From positions 62,001 to 126,000 of the forward strand of contig NZ_JAOAMV010000007.1 of NCBI RefSeq assembly GCF_025154015.1: a stretch of DNA of 64,000 bases. Reading direction: 5' to 3'. The translations under genes and the position numbers were made by a program. Shown one piece after another: positions 28,536-39,764 of this stretch. The notes below the pieces were generated by a model. That model was not told the DNA's origin. It ran no database searches and was given only the letters and a program-made list of their open reading frames with translations. Origin of the DNA: Tsuneonella litorea. GTDB taxonomy: Bacteria; Pseudomonadota; Alphaproteobacteria; Sphingomonadales; Sphingomonadaceae. Numbering within the stretch: the stretch's first letter is position 1; every line of letters begins with the position of its first letter.

Positions 28536-28631
28536 TGATCGGAACTCCCCTGTCCAATGACAGGAAGTTACGCATCACCGCAGTTCGAGTGCAACAATGC
28601 CTTATTGACTCGAATCGAATTGAGCATTTGT

Positions 28632-28653
28632 GTTGCAACTGCGTAACAACTGC
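28632..28653 (-). promoter_or_regulatory. 11-bp direct repeat, possible degenerate Pho box
   Basis: On the minus strand GCAGTTGTTAC and GCAGTTGCAAC follow each other head to tail. Read as TTGTTAC-GCAG-TTGCAAC, the half-sites keep the Pho-box spacing and 9 of 14 bases of CTGTCAC-N4-CTGTCAC. It lies 97 bp before the receptor start, in the otherwise gene-free 28536-28694 interval. It may serve another response regulator instead. Confidence 0.35.
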
Positions 28654-28694
28654 GTCTTGCGACTGGTCGCGCTCGCGGTACCGGCCTCATTCGT

Positions 28695-31055
<2,361 letters not shown>

Positions 31056-31162
31056 CGCTGCTTCCCCTGATGCGGGCGCCCGTGAACGCTTTGCCTCCAC
31101 CGGAACCCTCGTCCGGCGCGCGTTATCGCAGGCCGGGGACTCGCCCGTCAAGAATCCTCGCG

Positions 31163-31711
31163 TCAGGAGTCCTGTTTGAGCGCCAGTCCGTCGATCGCCG
31201 CCCAGCGCGTCCAGCCCAGTTCCTTCGCACGGTCGAAAGTCATGCCGCCGAGCGCAATCACCGGCATCTCGGCCAGCGCGGCGAGCGCGTGGAACTTTTC
31301 CGCTCCCAGCGGCACGGCCTTGGGATGGGTGCGCGTTTCGAACACCGGTGACAGCATCGCCGCGTCGGCCCCGGCCGCGTTGGCGTGGGCAATCTCGTGA
31401 CCGTCGTGGACCGCGGCGATGCGCAGCAGTTCGGGCGCCTCGCCGATCGCCTCGGGCGGGCCATAGGACGCGGCGGCCCCCCAGGCGCGCGCCTCGTCGT
31501 CGCTGCCCGACAGAACGGCCAGGTGGCCACCCTCGGCCACCAGCGGAAGAAGCTCGTCCCAGCGGGCGCGGCGCGCACGGGGATCAAGATGGTAGTGGCG
31601 GTAGACGAACGCGGAACCGGGCGGCAGCGCGCGCAGCGCGCGGGGCAGCAATTCGTCGTTGCGGGCATCCGACAGGAGCCACAGGTCCGGGAGTGACTGG
31701 CTATAGGCCAT
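31163..31711 (-). CDS. ThiE/TenI-like thiamine-phosphate-synthase-family protein
   Basis: 182 residues, shorter than true ThiE (about 210). The TIM-barrel pattern of the family is visible: AHANAAGADAAMLSPVFETRTHPKAVPLG matches the GADYIGxGPVFxTxTK segment, and MPVIALGGMTFDRAKEL matches the phosphate-binding end. The N-terminal strand, which carries part of the HMP-PP site, is weakly conserved. It may therefore be a TenI-like or diverged enzyme rather than a working ThiE. ATG 31711 is preferred; an ATG at 31738 would overlap the divergent YggS start. Only 25 bp separate the two divergent genes. Confidence 0.7.
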   Translation of the reverse strand: MAYSQSLPDLWLLSDARNDELLPRALRALPPGSAFVYRHYHLDPRARRARWDELLPLVAEGGHLAVLSGSDDEARAWGAAASYGPPEAIGEAPELLRIAAVHDGHEIAHANAAGADAAMLSPVFETRTHPKAVPLGAEKFHALAALAEMPVIALGGMTFDRAKELGWTRWAAIDGLALKQDS

Positions 31712-31736
31712 GACCTCGCTATAGCGCACAGCCGTC

Positions 31737-32399
31737 ATGAATGCAGCGTTAGCCCTGAGCGAAATCCACGACCGCATTGCCCGCGCCTGCCGGATCGCGC
31801 GGCGTGAGCCCGATGAAATCACCCTCGTCGCAATCAGCAAGACTCACGGCGCCGAGGCGATCGAGCCTTTGCTCGCAGCCGGGCACCGCGTGTTCGGCGA
31901 GAACCGGGTGCAGGAGGCGCAGGCCAAGTGGCCGGCGCTGCGCGCGGCCTGGCCCGGCGTGGAACTGCACCTTGTCGGCAGCCTGCAGTCGAACAAGGCC
32001 CAGGACGCGGCCGAACTGTTCGACTGCATCCATTCGCTCGACCGGCCGAGCCTGGTCACGGCGCTCGCCAAGGCGTTCGACAGGACCGGCAGGCGGGTGC
32101 CCTGCTTCGTCCAGGTCGACGTCGGCGAGGAACCGCAGAAGGGCGGCTGCGCGGTGAGCGACCTGCCGGGGCTGCTCGAAGCGGCGAGGGGGGCCGACAT
32201 TCCGGTGATCGGGCTCATGTGCGTTCCGCCGGCCGACATCGAGCCCGCGCCCTTCTTCGCGCTGCTCGACAAGCTGGCCCGCGACAACGGGCTGGCCGGC
32301 CTGAGCATGGGCATGAGCGGCGATTTCGAAACCGCCGTGATGCTCGGCGCGACGCACGTGCGGGTCGGCAGCGCGCTGTTCGGGACCCGCAACACCTAA
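31737..32399 (+). CDS. YggS-family pyridoxal-phosphate homeostasis protein
   Basis: 220-residue PLP-binding TIM barrel (alanine-racemase N-terminal fold). The PLP lysine is K35 in LVAISKTH. FGENRVQEAQAKW, LHLVGSLQSNKA and the C-terminal LSMGMSGDFETAVMLGATHVRVGSALFG are the signature blocks. These proteins buffer free PLP and affect amino-acid pools rather than catalysing a known reaction. It is divergent from the ThiE/TenI-like gene, so the pair may share cofactor-related control. Confidence 0.95.
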   Translation: MNAALALSEIHDRIARACRIARREPDEITLVAISKTHGAEAIEPLLAAGHRVFGENRVQEAQAKWPALRAAWPGVELHLVGSLQSNKAQDAAELFDCIHSLDRPSLVTALAKAFDRTGRRVPCFVQVDVGEEPQKGGCAVSDLPGLLEAARGADIPVIGLMCVPPADIEPAPFFALLDKLARDNGLAGLSMGMSGDFETAVMLGATHVRVGSALFGTRNT

Positions 32400-32476
32400 C
32401 AGCCCGTTAGGGACGCGTGGCGGTCCGGTGTTAACGCCGGCCCTGCATGATGCGCGCTCCAGACAAGGAGTGCGCC

Positions 32477-32812
32477 ATGAATCGCTTTGCCCTTTTCGGA
32501 GTAGCAACCGCCGTCCTCGCCGCCTCGGCCCCTGCCGTCGCACAGGACGATGCCGAAGCCGAACGCGCGTTCTCGCGCGCGGCGAGAAGCTTCAATGCCT
32601 GCCTGGCCTCGGCAGCGACCGCCGGCGGGGCCGTCGTGCTCGACGATCGCTGCCTCGCGCAGGAGAGCGCGTATCGGGTCAGCGGCGTGCGGCTGCACGT
32701 GGCCCGCGGGCTGAGCGAGGTCGATGCCGCCAGCGCGACCGAGGCTGACATTGCCGCCGGCCGCCGCATCTTCGGCGCCGCGCAGGCCCGGCAGCTCGCC
32801 AGCGCCCGCTGA
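32477..32812 (+). CDS. Hypothetical secreted small protein
   Basis: 111 residues with a clear signal peptide cut near residue 22 (PAVAQ). The mature, highly helical protein has two cysteines (FNACLA and DDRCLA) that could form a disulphide, and an Ala-rich C-terminus. I recognise no family; it is not the sphingomonad UrcA pattern. The ATG at 32477 has AAGGAG 8 bases upstream. Its stop is directly adjacent to the convergent glnD stop. Confidence 0.7.
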   Translation: MNRFALFGVATAVLAASAPAVAQDDAEAERAFSRAARSFNACLASAATAGGAVVLDDRCLAQESAYRVSGVRLHVARGLSEVDAASATEADIAAGRRIFGAAQARQLASAR

Positions 32813-35572
32813 TCAGGCGTTTTCGAGTTCGGCCTGACGCTCGTCGCTCGACGCGGCGAGCAGGGTTTCCTCGATCGCCTTCAGGCGCGCCGCGCCGGTC
32901 ACCTTTCCGCCCGTCAGGTCGGTGACGTAGAACGTGTCCGCGGCGCGCTCGCCGTAGTTGGTGATGTGCGCCGAGTGCACCACCAGCCGGCTTTCGAACA
33001 GCGCGCGGGCAAGGCGGTTCAGCAGCGCCGCGCGGTCGCGCGCGTTGACCTCGATCACCGTGAAGCGGCCCGAGGCCTGGTTGTCGAAGGTGACGACCGG
33101 GCTGACGTCGAACGCCTTTGCACGGCTGTGCGGCAGCGGGCGCTTGGCGAGTTCGGGCACGAGTGCCCGGCGGTTGGCCAGTGCATCGGCGATCGACACC
33201 TCGAGTCGCCTCAGCTGGGCTTCCTCGCTGAAGGGCAGCCCGAGCGGGTCCTGGACGAGGAAGTTGTCGACCGCCCACCCGGTGCGCGTGGTATGGATGC
33301 GCGCGTCGATGATGTTCGCGCCCGCGAGGTGGATCCCGCCGGCTATGCGGTAGAACAGGCCCGGATGGTCGGCGGCGATGACCGTCACCAGCGTCGCACC
33401 GCGCGACGGGTAGACCTCGCAGTGGACAGAGAGGTTGTCCTGTTCCTCGTGCGCCGCGCCGTAGTGCTCGATGTTGAGCGCGATGATGTCTTCCGGCTCG
33501 GCGATCCAGTAGGCGTCGTCGAAACGGTCGGCGTAGAGCCGCAGCAACCCCTTCTTGTCGCCGAGCAGCTCGGTCACGGCCTCCTTCTTCGCGGCGACCC
33601 GTTCCTTGCGCCCGTGCTTCATGTGGCCGAGCCGCAGCCGTTCCATCGCCTGGTCGCTCAACTCGCCGAGCAGCTGCCCCTTCCAGCTGTTCCAGGTGCC
33701 GGGGCCAACCGCGCGGATGTCGACCGCGGTGAGTATCATCAGGTTCCGCAGCCGCTCGACGCTCTGCACCTGGCTGACGAAATCCTCGATCGTCTTGGGA
33801 TCGGTGAGGTCGCGCTTGAACGCCGTCGCGCTCATCAGCAGGTGCGCGCGTACCAGCCAGGCGACGAGCGCGGTCTCGCCGTCGTCGAGGCCGAAGCGCG
33901 GGCACAGTTCCTCGGCCACTTCGCCGCCGAGCACCGAGTGGTCGCCCCCCCGGCCCTTGGCGATGTCGTGCAGCAGCACCGCGACGTAGATCGCCCGCCG
34001 GCTCGCGATCTCGTGGATCAGCCGGCTCGCGCGCGGGTGGTCGGCGGTGAGCTCGCCCTTCTCGATCCGGCTCAGGAGGCCGATCGCGCGGATGGTGTGC
34101 TCGTCGACCGTGTAGTGGTGGTACATGTCGAACTGCATCTGCGCGTTGACCCGCCCGAAGTCGGGGACGAAGCGGCCGAAAACGCCGGTCTCGTTCATCC
34201 AGCGCAGCACGGTTTCGGGATCGTTGCGCCCTGCCAGAAGCTCGAGGAACAGCGCGTTGGCGCGCGGGTCGTGACGCACCTCGCGCCGGATCAGCCCCGA
34301 ATCGCGTGCCGCCTGTCGCATCGTTTCGGGGTGGATCTCGAGGCCGTGGGCCTCGGCCAGCTGGAACACCTCGATCAGCCGCGCCGGGTCGTTCCGGAAC
34401 CAGTCGTCGCCGGGGCTGGCGATCCGTCCGCCGAAGACCTTGTAACCCTTGAGCTCGCGGGCACGCGGGGTGAACCCGGCAAGCAGGCCCCTGCGCACGC
34501 GGGTCTTCGCGAACTGCTCGTCGATGTGGGCGAGGAATACGCCGGTCAGCGAGCCGACGCGCTTGGCCTGCAGGAAATAGAATTGCATGAACCGCTCGAC
34601 CGCGCTCTTGCCGGGGCGGTCGGCGAAGTTCATCCGCGCGGCCACCGCGCGCTGGAGGTCGAAGGTGAGCCGGTCCTCGGCGCGCCCGGTGATGGTGTGC
34701 AAGTGGCAGCGAACGGCGAGCATGAATCCCTCGGCGCGGCGGAAGCTGCGGTACTCTGCCTGGGTGAACAGCCCGACGTCGACGAGGTCGGCGGCCACGC
34801 GCACCTTGTGAATGTATTTCCCGATCCAGTAGAGCGTCTGCAGGTCGCGCAGGCCGCCCTTTCCGTCCTTGACGTTGGGCTCGACGACGTAGCGGCTGTC
34901 GCCCATCCGCCGGTGCCGCGCGTTGCGCTCCTCCAGCTTGTCGGCGACGAACTGCCTCTCGGTGCCCTTGACCACCTCGTCGGCGAAGCGGCGGCTGACC
35001 TCGTCGTAGAGGTCCTGGTCGCCCCAGACGTAGCGCCCTTCGAGCAGCGCGGTACGGATCGTGAGATCGGACTTCGCCATCCGGATCGTCTCGTCGACCG
35101 AGCGGCTCGAATGGCCGACCTTCAGCCCCAGGTCCCACAGGTAATAAAGGATCGCCTCGATCACCTGCTCGCACCAGGCCGCGTTGCGGGTCGGGTGGAT
35201 GAAGGCGATGTCGACGTCGGAATGCGGCGCCATCTCGGCCCGGCCGTATCCGCCGACCGCGACCAGCGTCAGCCGCTCTGCCGTCGATCGGTTCACCGCC
35301 GGATAGACGTCGGCGACGACGTGGTCGTGGATCGTGCGCACGATCTGGTCGATCAGGAACGCGTGTCCGCCGGTGATCTCGTGGCCCGTGCTGGGCTTGT
35401 CTTCCAGCCGCCGGTCAAGCTCGGCCCGGCCCGCCTCGAGCGCGGCCTTGAGCGCCCTGACGATCTCCGGCCGCGCCTTGCCGCCCCCGTCGGCAGCAAG
35501 CGTCGCAATCTCGTCGGCGAGGGCACGCCGATCGACGACCTCGCGCTGGTTGGGGATGCGCGGCTGGTTCAA
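32813..35572 (-). CDS. glnD: Bifunctional [protein-PII] uridylyltransferase / uridylyl-removing enzyme
   Basis: Nitrogen sensor that uridylylates PII when glutamine is low and removes UMP when it is high. 919 residues. The nucleotidyltransferase domain has GGYGRAEMAPHSDVDIAF. The PII-UTase linker has GKGGLRDLQTLYWIGKY, and the HD domain has HYTVDEHTIRAIG and LLHDIAKGRGGDHS. Two ACT domains lie at the C-terminus (VTVIAADHPGLFYRIAGGI and FTVIEVNARDRAALLNRLARAL). The frame runs open upstream, but a TTG at 35572 overlapping the ligase stop (TTGA) fits the family length; no ATG or GTG lies nearby. Translationally coupled to the upstream ligase gene. Confidence 0.94.
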   Translation of the reverse strand: MNQPRIPNQREVVDRRALADEIATLAADGGGKARPEIVRALKAALEAGRAELDRRLEDKPSTGHEITGGHAFLIDQIVRTIHDHVVADVYPAVNRSTAERLTLVAVGGYGRAEMAPHSDVDIAFIHPTRNAAWCEQVIEAILYYLWDLGLKVGHSSRSVDETIRMAKSDLTIRTALLEGRYVWGDQDLYDEVSRRFADEVVKGTERQFVADKLEERNARHRRMGDSRYVVEPNVKDGKGGLRDLQTLYWIGKYIHKVRVAADLVDVGLFTQAEYRSFRRAEGFMLAVRCHLHTITGRAEDRLTFDLQRAVAARMNFADRPGKSAVERFMQFYFLQAKRVGSLTGVFLAHIDEQFAKTRVRRGLLAGFTPRARELKGYKVFGGRIASPGDDWFRNDPARLIEVFQLAEAHGLEIHPETMRQAARDSGLIRREVRHDPRANALFLELLAGRNDPETVLRWMNETGVFGRFVPDFGRVNAQMQFDMYHHYTVDEHTIRAIGLLSRIEKGELTADHPRASRLIHEIASRRAIYVAVLLHDIAKGRGGDHSVLGGEVAEELCPRFGLDDGETALVAWLVRAHLLMSATAFKRDLTDPKTIEDFVSQVQSVERLRNLMILTAVDIRAVGPGTWNSWKGQLLGELSDQAMERLRLGHMKHGRKERVAAKKEAVTELLGDKKGLLRLYADRFDDAYWIAEPEDIIALNIEHYGAAHEEQDNLSVHCEVYPSRGATLVTVIAADHPGLFYRIAGGIHLAGANIIDARIHTTRTGWAVDNFLVQDPLGLPFSEEAQLRRLEVSIADALANRRALVPELAKRPLPHSRAKAFDVSPVVTFDNQASGRFTVIEVNARDRAALLNRLARALFESRLVVHSAHITNYGERAADTFYVTDLTGGKVTGAARLKAIEETLLAASSDERQAELENA

Positions 35573-37275
35573 GCGGCTCCCGCTTCCTCGGCCCGATCCT
35601 CGAAGCGCGAGCGAAGCGCGCGCTTGTCGATCTTCTGGGTACCGAGCCGGGGCAGCGCCTGGTCGGTTTGCCACAGGTACTGGGGAATCTTGAACTTGGC
35701 GAGGCGTTCGGCGAGGAATTCCTTGAGGTCGTCGGGGGCGACCGAGTGGCCGTCCTTCGCGACGTAGACTGCCGCGGGAATCTCGCCCAGCCGCTCGTCG
35801 GGCAGGCCGAAGACCGAGCATTCGGCGATGTGCGGGTGCGCGTAGATTTCCTGCTCGACCTCGATGCAGCTGATATTCTCGCCGCCGCGGATGATGATGT
35901 CCTTCTTGCGGTCGACGATGAACAGGTAGCCGTCCTCGTCGAGATAGCCGAGGTCGCCGGTGCGGAAATAGGCGTCGTCGGTATAGGCGTTGCGGGTGGC
36001 GTCCTCGTTCTTCCAGTAGCCGAGGAAGTTGCACACCGAGCGGATGCAGACTTCGCCCACCTGTCCCTGGGCGAGCGGCTTGCCGTCGTCGTCGAGGATC
36101 GCGAGGTCGACCAGCGGCTTCGACGCGGTTCCGGTCGAGCCGGGCTTGGCCATGTAGTTCTCGTTGAGGTTGCCCGCGCCGACCGCGTTGGTCTCGGTCA
36201 GGCCATAGCCCAGGAGCGGGTAGCCGTCGGGGAACGCCTCCCGGATCCGGTTCACGTGCTCGGGCGGGCGCGGCGCGCCGCCGGCGGCGAAGCTCTTGCA
36301 CTGCGAGAGGTCGTACTTGTCGCGGTCCGGGTGGGTCGCCAGCTCGAAGCTCATCAGCGGGACGCCGACGAAATAGGTGATCTTTTCCGCGTCGAGCAGG
36401 CGCAGCGCCTCGGTCGCGTCCCACTTGGGCATCAGGACCAGCTTGCGGCCCAGCGCGAAGCTCTGCAGGAACAGCGGGATTTCCCCGGTAACGTGGAACA
36501 GCGGCACCGCGACCAGCGCGCTCGGCTGCACGGTCGGCGCCTCGTTGCGCTCGGTCAGGATCTGCAGGATCATCGCGGTCTGCGCGACGTAGTTCATCAC
36601 CCCGCTGACCACCCCGAGGTGGTCCGAATAGGCGCCCTTGGGCGAGCCGGTGCTGCCCGAGGTGTAGAGGATCGTGGCAAGGTCGTCGGGGCCAAGCACC
36701 CCGAGCATCTTCGCGGCGGTGTCGCCGTCCGCCCAGATCGGTTCGAGACCGGCCGAAGGCGGGCCGTCGTGCGTAAACACGATTATCCTGGCGCCGTGCT
36801 CGATCCCGTCGAGCCGCGCGGCGCGTTGCGGGTCGGCGAGGACCAGCGTGCATTCGCACAGGTCGATTCCGAAGGCGAGTTCCTCGCCGGTCCACCAGCC
36901 GTTCAATAGGGTCGCGCAGCCGCCGCCCATCAGCACCCCGAGATAGGCGACGATCCAGTTGGCCGAGTTGCGCGCGGCGATGCCCACGCGGTCGCCGCGC
37001 TGCATCCCGTGGCGCGTCACGAGGCCGTGGGCGACGTGAGCGGCGGCATCGTAGACCTCGGCAAAGGTCATGCGCTGGTCGCCGTCGACGATGAACAGCT
37101 TGTCCCGGTGTTCGTTCGCAAAGTGGGCGACATAGTGCGCCAGTGTCGGCGGCGCGTGGATGAAGGCGGGCATCTGCACGCCGCGTCGCTCGATCGTCCG
37201 GGTTTCGAACATTTGCCCCGCGCGCGTGATCTGGTCCGAAATGCGCTGGATGTCCCTGTCGAGCTCTGTCGCCAT
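35569..37275 (-). CDS. Acyl-CoA synthetase / AMP-dependent ligase
   Basis: Activates a carboxylic acid to acyl-AMP, then acyl-CoA. 568 residues: P-loop ILYTSGSTGSPKG, AAGGAPRPPEHV, LLGYGLTETNAVGAG, and the hinge region YFRTGDLGYLDEDGYLFIVDRKKDIIIRGGENISCIEVE, with the catalytic Lys in LGTQKIDKRAL near the C-terminus. It is of the medium/long-chain fatty-acid ligase type; the chain specificity is not visible. ATG 37275 with GAAGAGGAA upstream is preferred over an in-frame ATG at 37353. glnD follows with a 4-bp overlap, an unusual pairing. Divergent from lgt. Confidence 0.92.
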   Translation of the reverse strand: MATELDRDIQRISDQITRAGQMFETRTIERRGVQMPAFIHAPPTLAHYVAHFANEHRDKLFIVDGDQRMTFAEVYDAAAHVAHGLVTRHGMQRGDRVGIAARNSANWIVAYLGVLMGGGCATLLNGWWTGEELAFGIDLCECTLVLADPQRAARLDGIEHGARIIVFTHDGPPSAGLEPIWADGDTAAKMLGVLGPDDLATILYTSGSTGSPKGAYSDHLGVVSGVMNYVAQTAMILQILTERNEAPTVQPSALVAVPLFHVTGEIPLFLQSFALGRKLVLMPKWDATEALRLLDAEKITYFVGVPLMSFELATHPDRDKYDLSQCKSFAAGGAPRPPEHVNRIREAFPDGYPLLGYGLTETNAVGAGNLNENYMAKPGSTGTASKPLVDLAILDDDGKPLAQGQVGEVCIRSVCNFLGYWKNEDATRNAYTDDAYFRTGDLGYLDEDGYLFIVDRKKDIIIRGGENISCIEVEQEIYAHPHIAECSVFGLPDERLGEIPAAVYVAKDGHSVAPDDLKEFLAERLAKFKIPQYLWQTDQALPRLGTQKIDKRALRSRFEDRAEEAGAA

Positions 37276-37390
37276 CAATTCCTCTTCCGCTTTCTGCCGC
37301 CGGGGTTTCGCCCGTCGCCGCGCTATGCCAAAGACGCGCGCGAACAGGGGCATCCACCGTGCGGGATGGCCTCAAGGGTAAGGATCAAAC

Positions 37391-38272
37391 GTGCTGCTGT
37401 CACTACTCGCTGCGGCGACCCAGGAAGCGGGAAACCACCTTCATTTCGAAGACCTCGGACTCCGTAGGGGAATCGATCTCGGGTTCTTCGAACTGCGGTT
37501 CTACTCGCTCGCCTACCTTGCGGGGATCGTGCTGGGGTACTGGCACCTGACCCGGATGATCAAGGCGCCCGGCAGCCCGATGGCGCAGCGCCACGCCGAC
37601 GACCTGTTCTTCTACTGCACGATCGGGATCATCCTCGGCGGGCGGCTCGGCTATGCGCTGTTCTACTCGCCCGACTTCTACCTGTTCACCCACCCGCTCG
37701 AATTCTTCAAGCTGTGGGAAGGCGGGATGAGTTTTCACGGCGGGGTATTCGGCGTCCTGGTGGCGATCGCGTGGGTATGCCGGCAGGGCAAGATCAGCTT
37801 CCTGCGCACGGCCGACTACATCGCGGTCAACGTGCCGTTCGGGATGCTGTTCGGCCGGCTCGCCAACTTCGTCAACGGCGAGCTGTGGGGCCGGCCGACC
37901 GACGTTTCGTGGGCCATGATCTTTCCCGAGGACCCGACCCAGCTTCCGCGCCACCCGAGCCAGCTCTACGAAGCGGGACTGGAAGGCGCGCTGCTGGTCG
38001 TGGTCATGCTGCTGTTGTTCTGGAAGACCAGGGCGCGCTGGCGGCCGGGCCTGCTGGTCGGGGTGTTCACCGCGGGCATCGCGCTGGCGCGCTTCACCGT
38101 CGAGTTCTTCCGCGAACCCGACGCCCAGCTTGCCGAATTCGCCCGTTCGACCGGTCTCAGCATGGGACAGTGGCTGACGATTCCGCTGATCCTGCTGGGG
38201 GTGGCGGTGGCAATCCGCGCGCTGACCCGGCCGCCCCTTGGGAGCCAGTCCGCGCAACCCGCTGCGGCATGA
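37391..38272 (+). CDS. lgt: Prolipoprotein diacylglyceryl transferase
   Basis: Attaches diacylglycerol to the lipobox Cys of preprolipoproteins in the inner membrane, the first step for the many lipoproteins in this window (PstS and others). 293 residues with about seven membrane helices. The Lgt signature GRLANFVNGELWGRPTD lies at about 155-171, and HPSQLYEAGLEG is conserved as well. The start is GTG at 37391 with AAGGA upstream. It overlaps the next gene by 4 bp (ATGA). Confidence 0.96.
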   Translation: MLLSLLAAATQEAGNHLHFEDLGLRRGIDLGFFELRFYSLAYLAGIVLGYWHLTRMIKAPGSPMAQRHADDLFFYCTIGIILGGRLGYALFYSPDFYLFTHPLEFFKLWEGGMSFHGGVFGVLVAIAWVCRQGKISFLRTADYIAVNVPFGMLFGRLANFVNGELWGRPTDVSWAMIFPEDPTQLPRHPSQLYEAGLEGALLVVVMLLLFWKTRARWRPGLLVGVFTAGIALARFTVEFFREPDAQLAEFARSTGLSMGQWLTIPLILLGVAVAIRALTRPPLGSQSAQPAAA

Positions 38273-39345
38273 ACGACCGCTCCGCGAACGCGCGCGAGCG
38301 GCCGCTGGCGGACGTGTTCCGGCGGCTCATCCGCAATACCGGGCCAATCAGCCTCGCCCATTTCATGGCCGAGTCGAACGCGCGCTACTACACCACGCGC
38401 GACCCGCTCGGCGCGGGCGGCGATTTCGTCACCGCGCCCGAGATCAGCCAGATGTTCGGCGAACTTATCGGCCTGTGGCTGGCCGACATGTGGATCCGCG
38501 CGGGGCGTCCCGATCCGGTAGGCTTTGTCGAGCTTGGTCCGGGCCGCGGCACGCTTGCCATGGATGCGTTGCGGACGATGAAGCGCTATGGCCTCGCGCC
38601 GGAAGTCCACTTCGTCGAGAGCTCGCCGGCGCTGAAGAAGATCCAGCTCGAAGCGGTGCCGCAGGCACGGTTCCACGGCGATCTGGCGTCGCTGCCCGCC
38701 GATTGCCCGCTGCTCGTCGTCGGCAACGAGTTTCTCGACGCGCTCCCCGTGCGCCAACTCGTGCGCGCGGCCGAAGGCTGGCGCGAGCGGATGGTCGGGC
38801 TCGATGGGGACAGCTTCATCTACACGATCGGCGGGCAGCCGATGGATTCGGCCGTTCCGCCTTCGTGGCGCGACGGGCGGCAAGGTACGATCATCGAGAC
38901 AAGTCCGGCGGCGGCGGCCGTGGTCTACGAGATCGCCGGACGCCTCGCGGCGCAAGGGGGATGCGCGCTGCTGATCGATTACGGCCACACCGACAACCGC
39001 GCCGGCTCGACCGTCCAGGCGGTGCGCGCGCATCGCAAGGTCGACCCGTTCGACGCGCCGGGCGAGGCGGACCTCACCGCCCACGTCGATTTCGCGACGC
39101 TCGCCAGGGTCGCGCAGTCGCGGGGGGTGACCTGGATGGGCACGCCTCCGCAGGGCCAGTGGCTGCGCGCGCTCGGGATCGATACCCGCGCCGAGGCGCT
39201 CGCCGCGCGCGCGCCGCACCTGCGCGACGCGCTTTTCGCAGCGCGCGACCGCATTGCCGCCGACGACCAGATGGGCCAGTTGTTCAAGGTCATGGGCCTT
39301 GCCGCGCCAGGCTGGCCGCACGGGGTCGGGTTCGAGCAGGAGTGA
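38269..39345 (+). CDS. SAM-dependent methyltransferase, MidA/NDUFAF7 family
   Basis: 358 residues: FMAESNARYYTTRDPLGAGGDFVTAPEISQMFGELIGLWLADMW, ELGPGRGTLAMDALR (SAM-binding glycine loop near 85), GNEFLDALPV and LIDYGH. This is the conserved family of the mitochondrial complex I assembly factor NDUFAF7 (arginine methyltransferase on NDUFS2). In alphaproteobacteria a role in NADH dehydrogenase assembly is likely but unproven. It is coupled to lgt by ATGA and to the next gene by GTGA, so the three form one operon. Confidence 0.9.
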   Translation: MNDRSANARERPLADVFRRLIRNTGPISLAHFMAESNARYYTTRDPLGAGGDFVTAPEISQMFGELIGLWLADMWIRAGRPDPVGFVELGPGRGTLAMDALRTMKRYGLAPEVHFVESSPALKKIQLEAVPQARFHGDLASLPADCPLLVVGNEFLDALPVRQLVRAAEGWRERMVGLDGDSFIYTIGGQPMDSAVPPSWRDGRQGTIIETSPAAAAVVYEIAGRLAAQGGCALLIDYGHTDNRAGSTVQAVRAHRKVDPFDAPGEADLTAHVDFATLARVAQSRGVTWMGTPPQGQWLRALGIDTRAEALAARAPHLRDALFAARDRIAADDQMGQLFKVMGLAAPGWPHGVGFEQE

Positions 39346-39764
39346 ACAAGTTGCTGAAGGCATTCCTCGCGCTGGTTGCGCTCGCCGCGTCCGCACCGGT
39401 CACCGCCGCCGCGCCGATCGACGGGCTGTGGGTCACCGAGGAAAGGAGCGGAGAGATCCGTGTCGCCAGTTGCGGCGCGACCCGTTGCGGGCGGCTGGTC
39501 AAGTTCCTCGAGGTGCCCCCGCAGGGCGTCGACCAGCGCGATGTCAACAATCCCGACAAGTCTATGCGCAATCGGCGGGTGCTCGGCCTCGCGATCCTCA
39601 GCGGCTTCCGGCCTGACGGCGACCTCTGGCGCGGGACGATCTACGACCCCAAGACCGGACGGTCGTATCGCTCGGTGGTGCGCCGCAAGAGCGCCTCGAC
39701 GCTCGAGGTCAAGGGCTGCATCGGGCCGTTCTGCCAGACCCAGCTGTGGACCCGCGCCGACTGA
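39342..39764 (+). CDS. DUF2147 secreted protein
   Basis: 140 residues with a signal peptide cut near residue 20-25 (VTAAAP) and the DUF2147 lipocalin-like pattern (GLWVTEERSGEIRVASCG, GLAILSGFRPDGDLWRGTIYDPKTGRSYRS, LEVKGCIGPFCQTQLWTR). Four cysteines may form two disulphides. Periplasmic, function unknown. GTG at 39342 overlaps the upstream stop. Its stop codon abuts the convergent transporter stop with no base between. Confidence 0.85.
   Translation: MNKLLKAFLALVALAASAPVTAAAPIDGLWVTEERSGEIRVASCGATRCGRLVKFLEVPPQGVDQRDVNNPDKSMRNRRVLGLAILSGFRPDGDLWRGTIYDPKTGRSYRSVVRRKSASTLEVKGCIGPFCQTQLWTRAD

Noticed and set aside
25839-28538. An 899-codon plus-strand frame opposite the TonB receptor
   Set aside because: Mirror of the receptor's codon bias. 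The receptor has a signal peptide, plug motifs and a terminator on its own strand; this frame has no recognisable feature.
32813-37375. glnD frame open through the acyl-CoA ligase gene, suggesting a fusion
   Set aside because: The upstream part is a different frame of the ligase gene, whose own frame has all adenylation motifs; glnD starts at the overlapping TTG.
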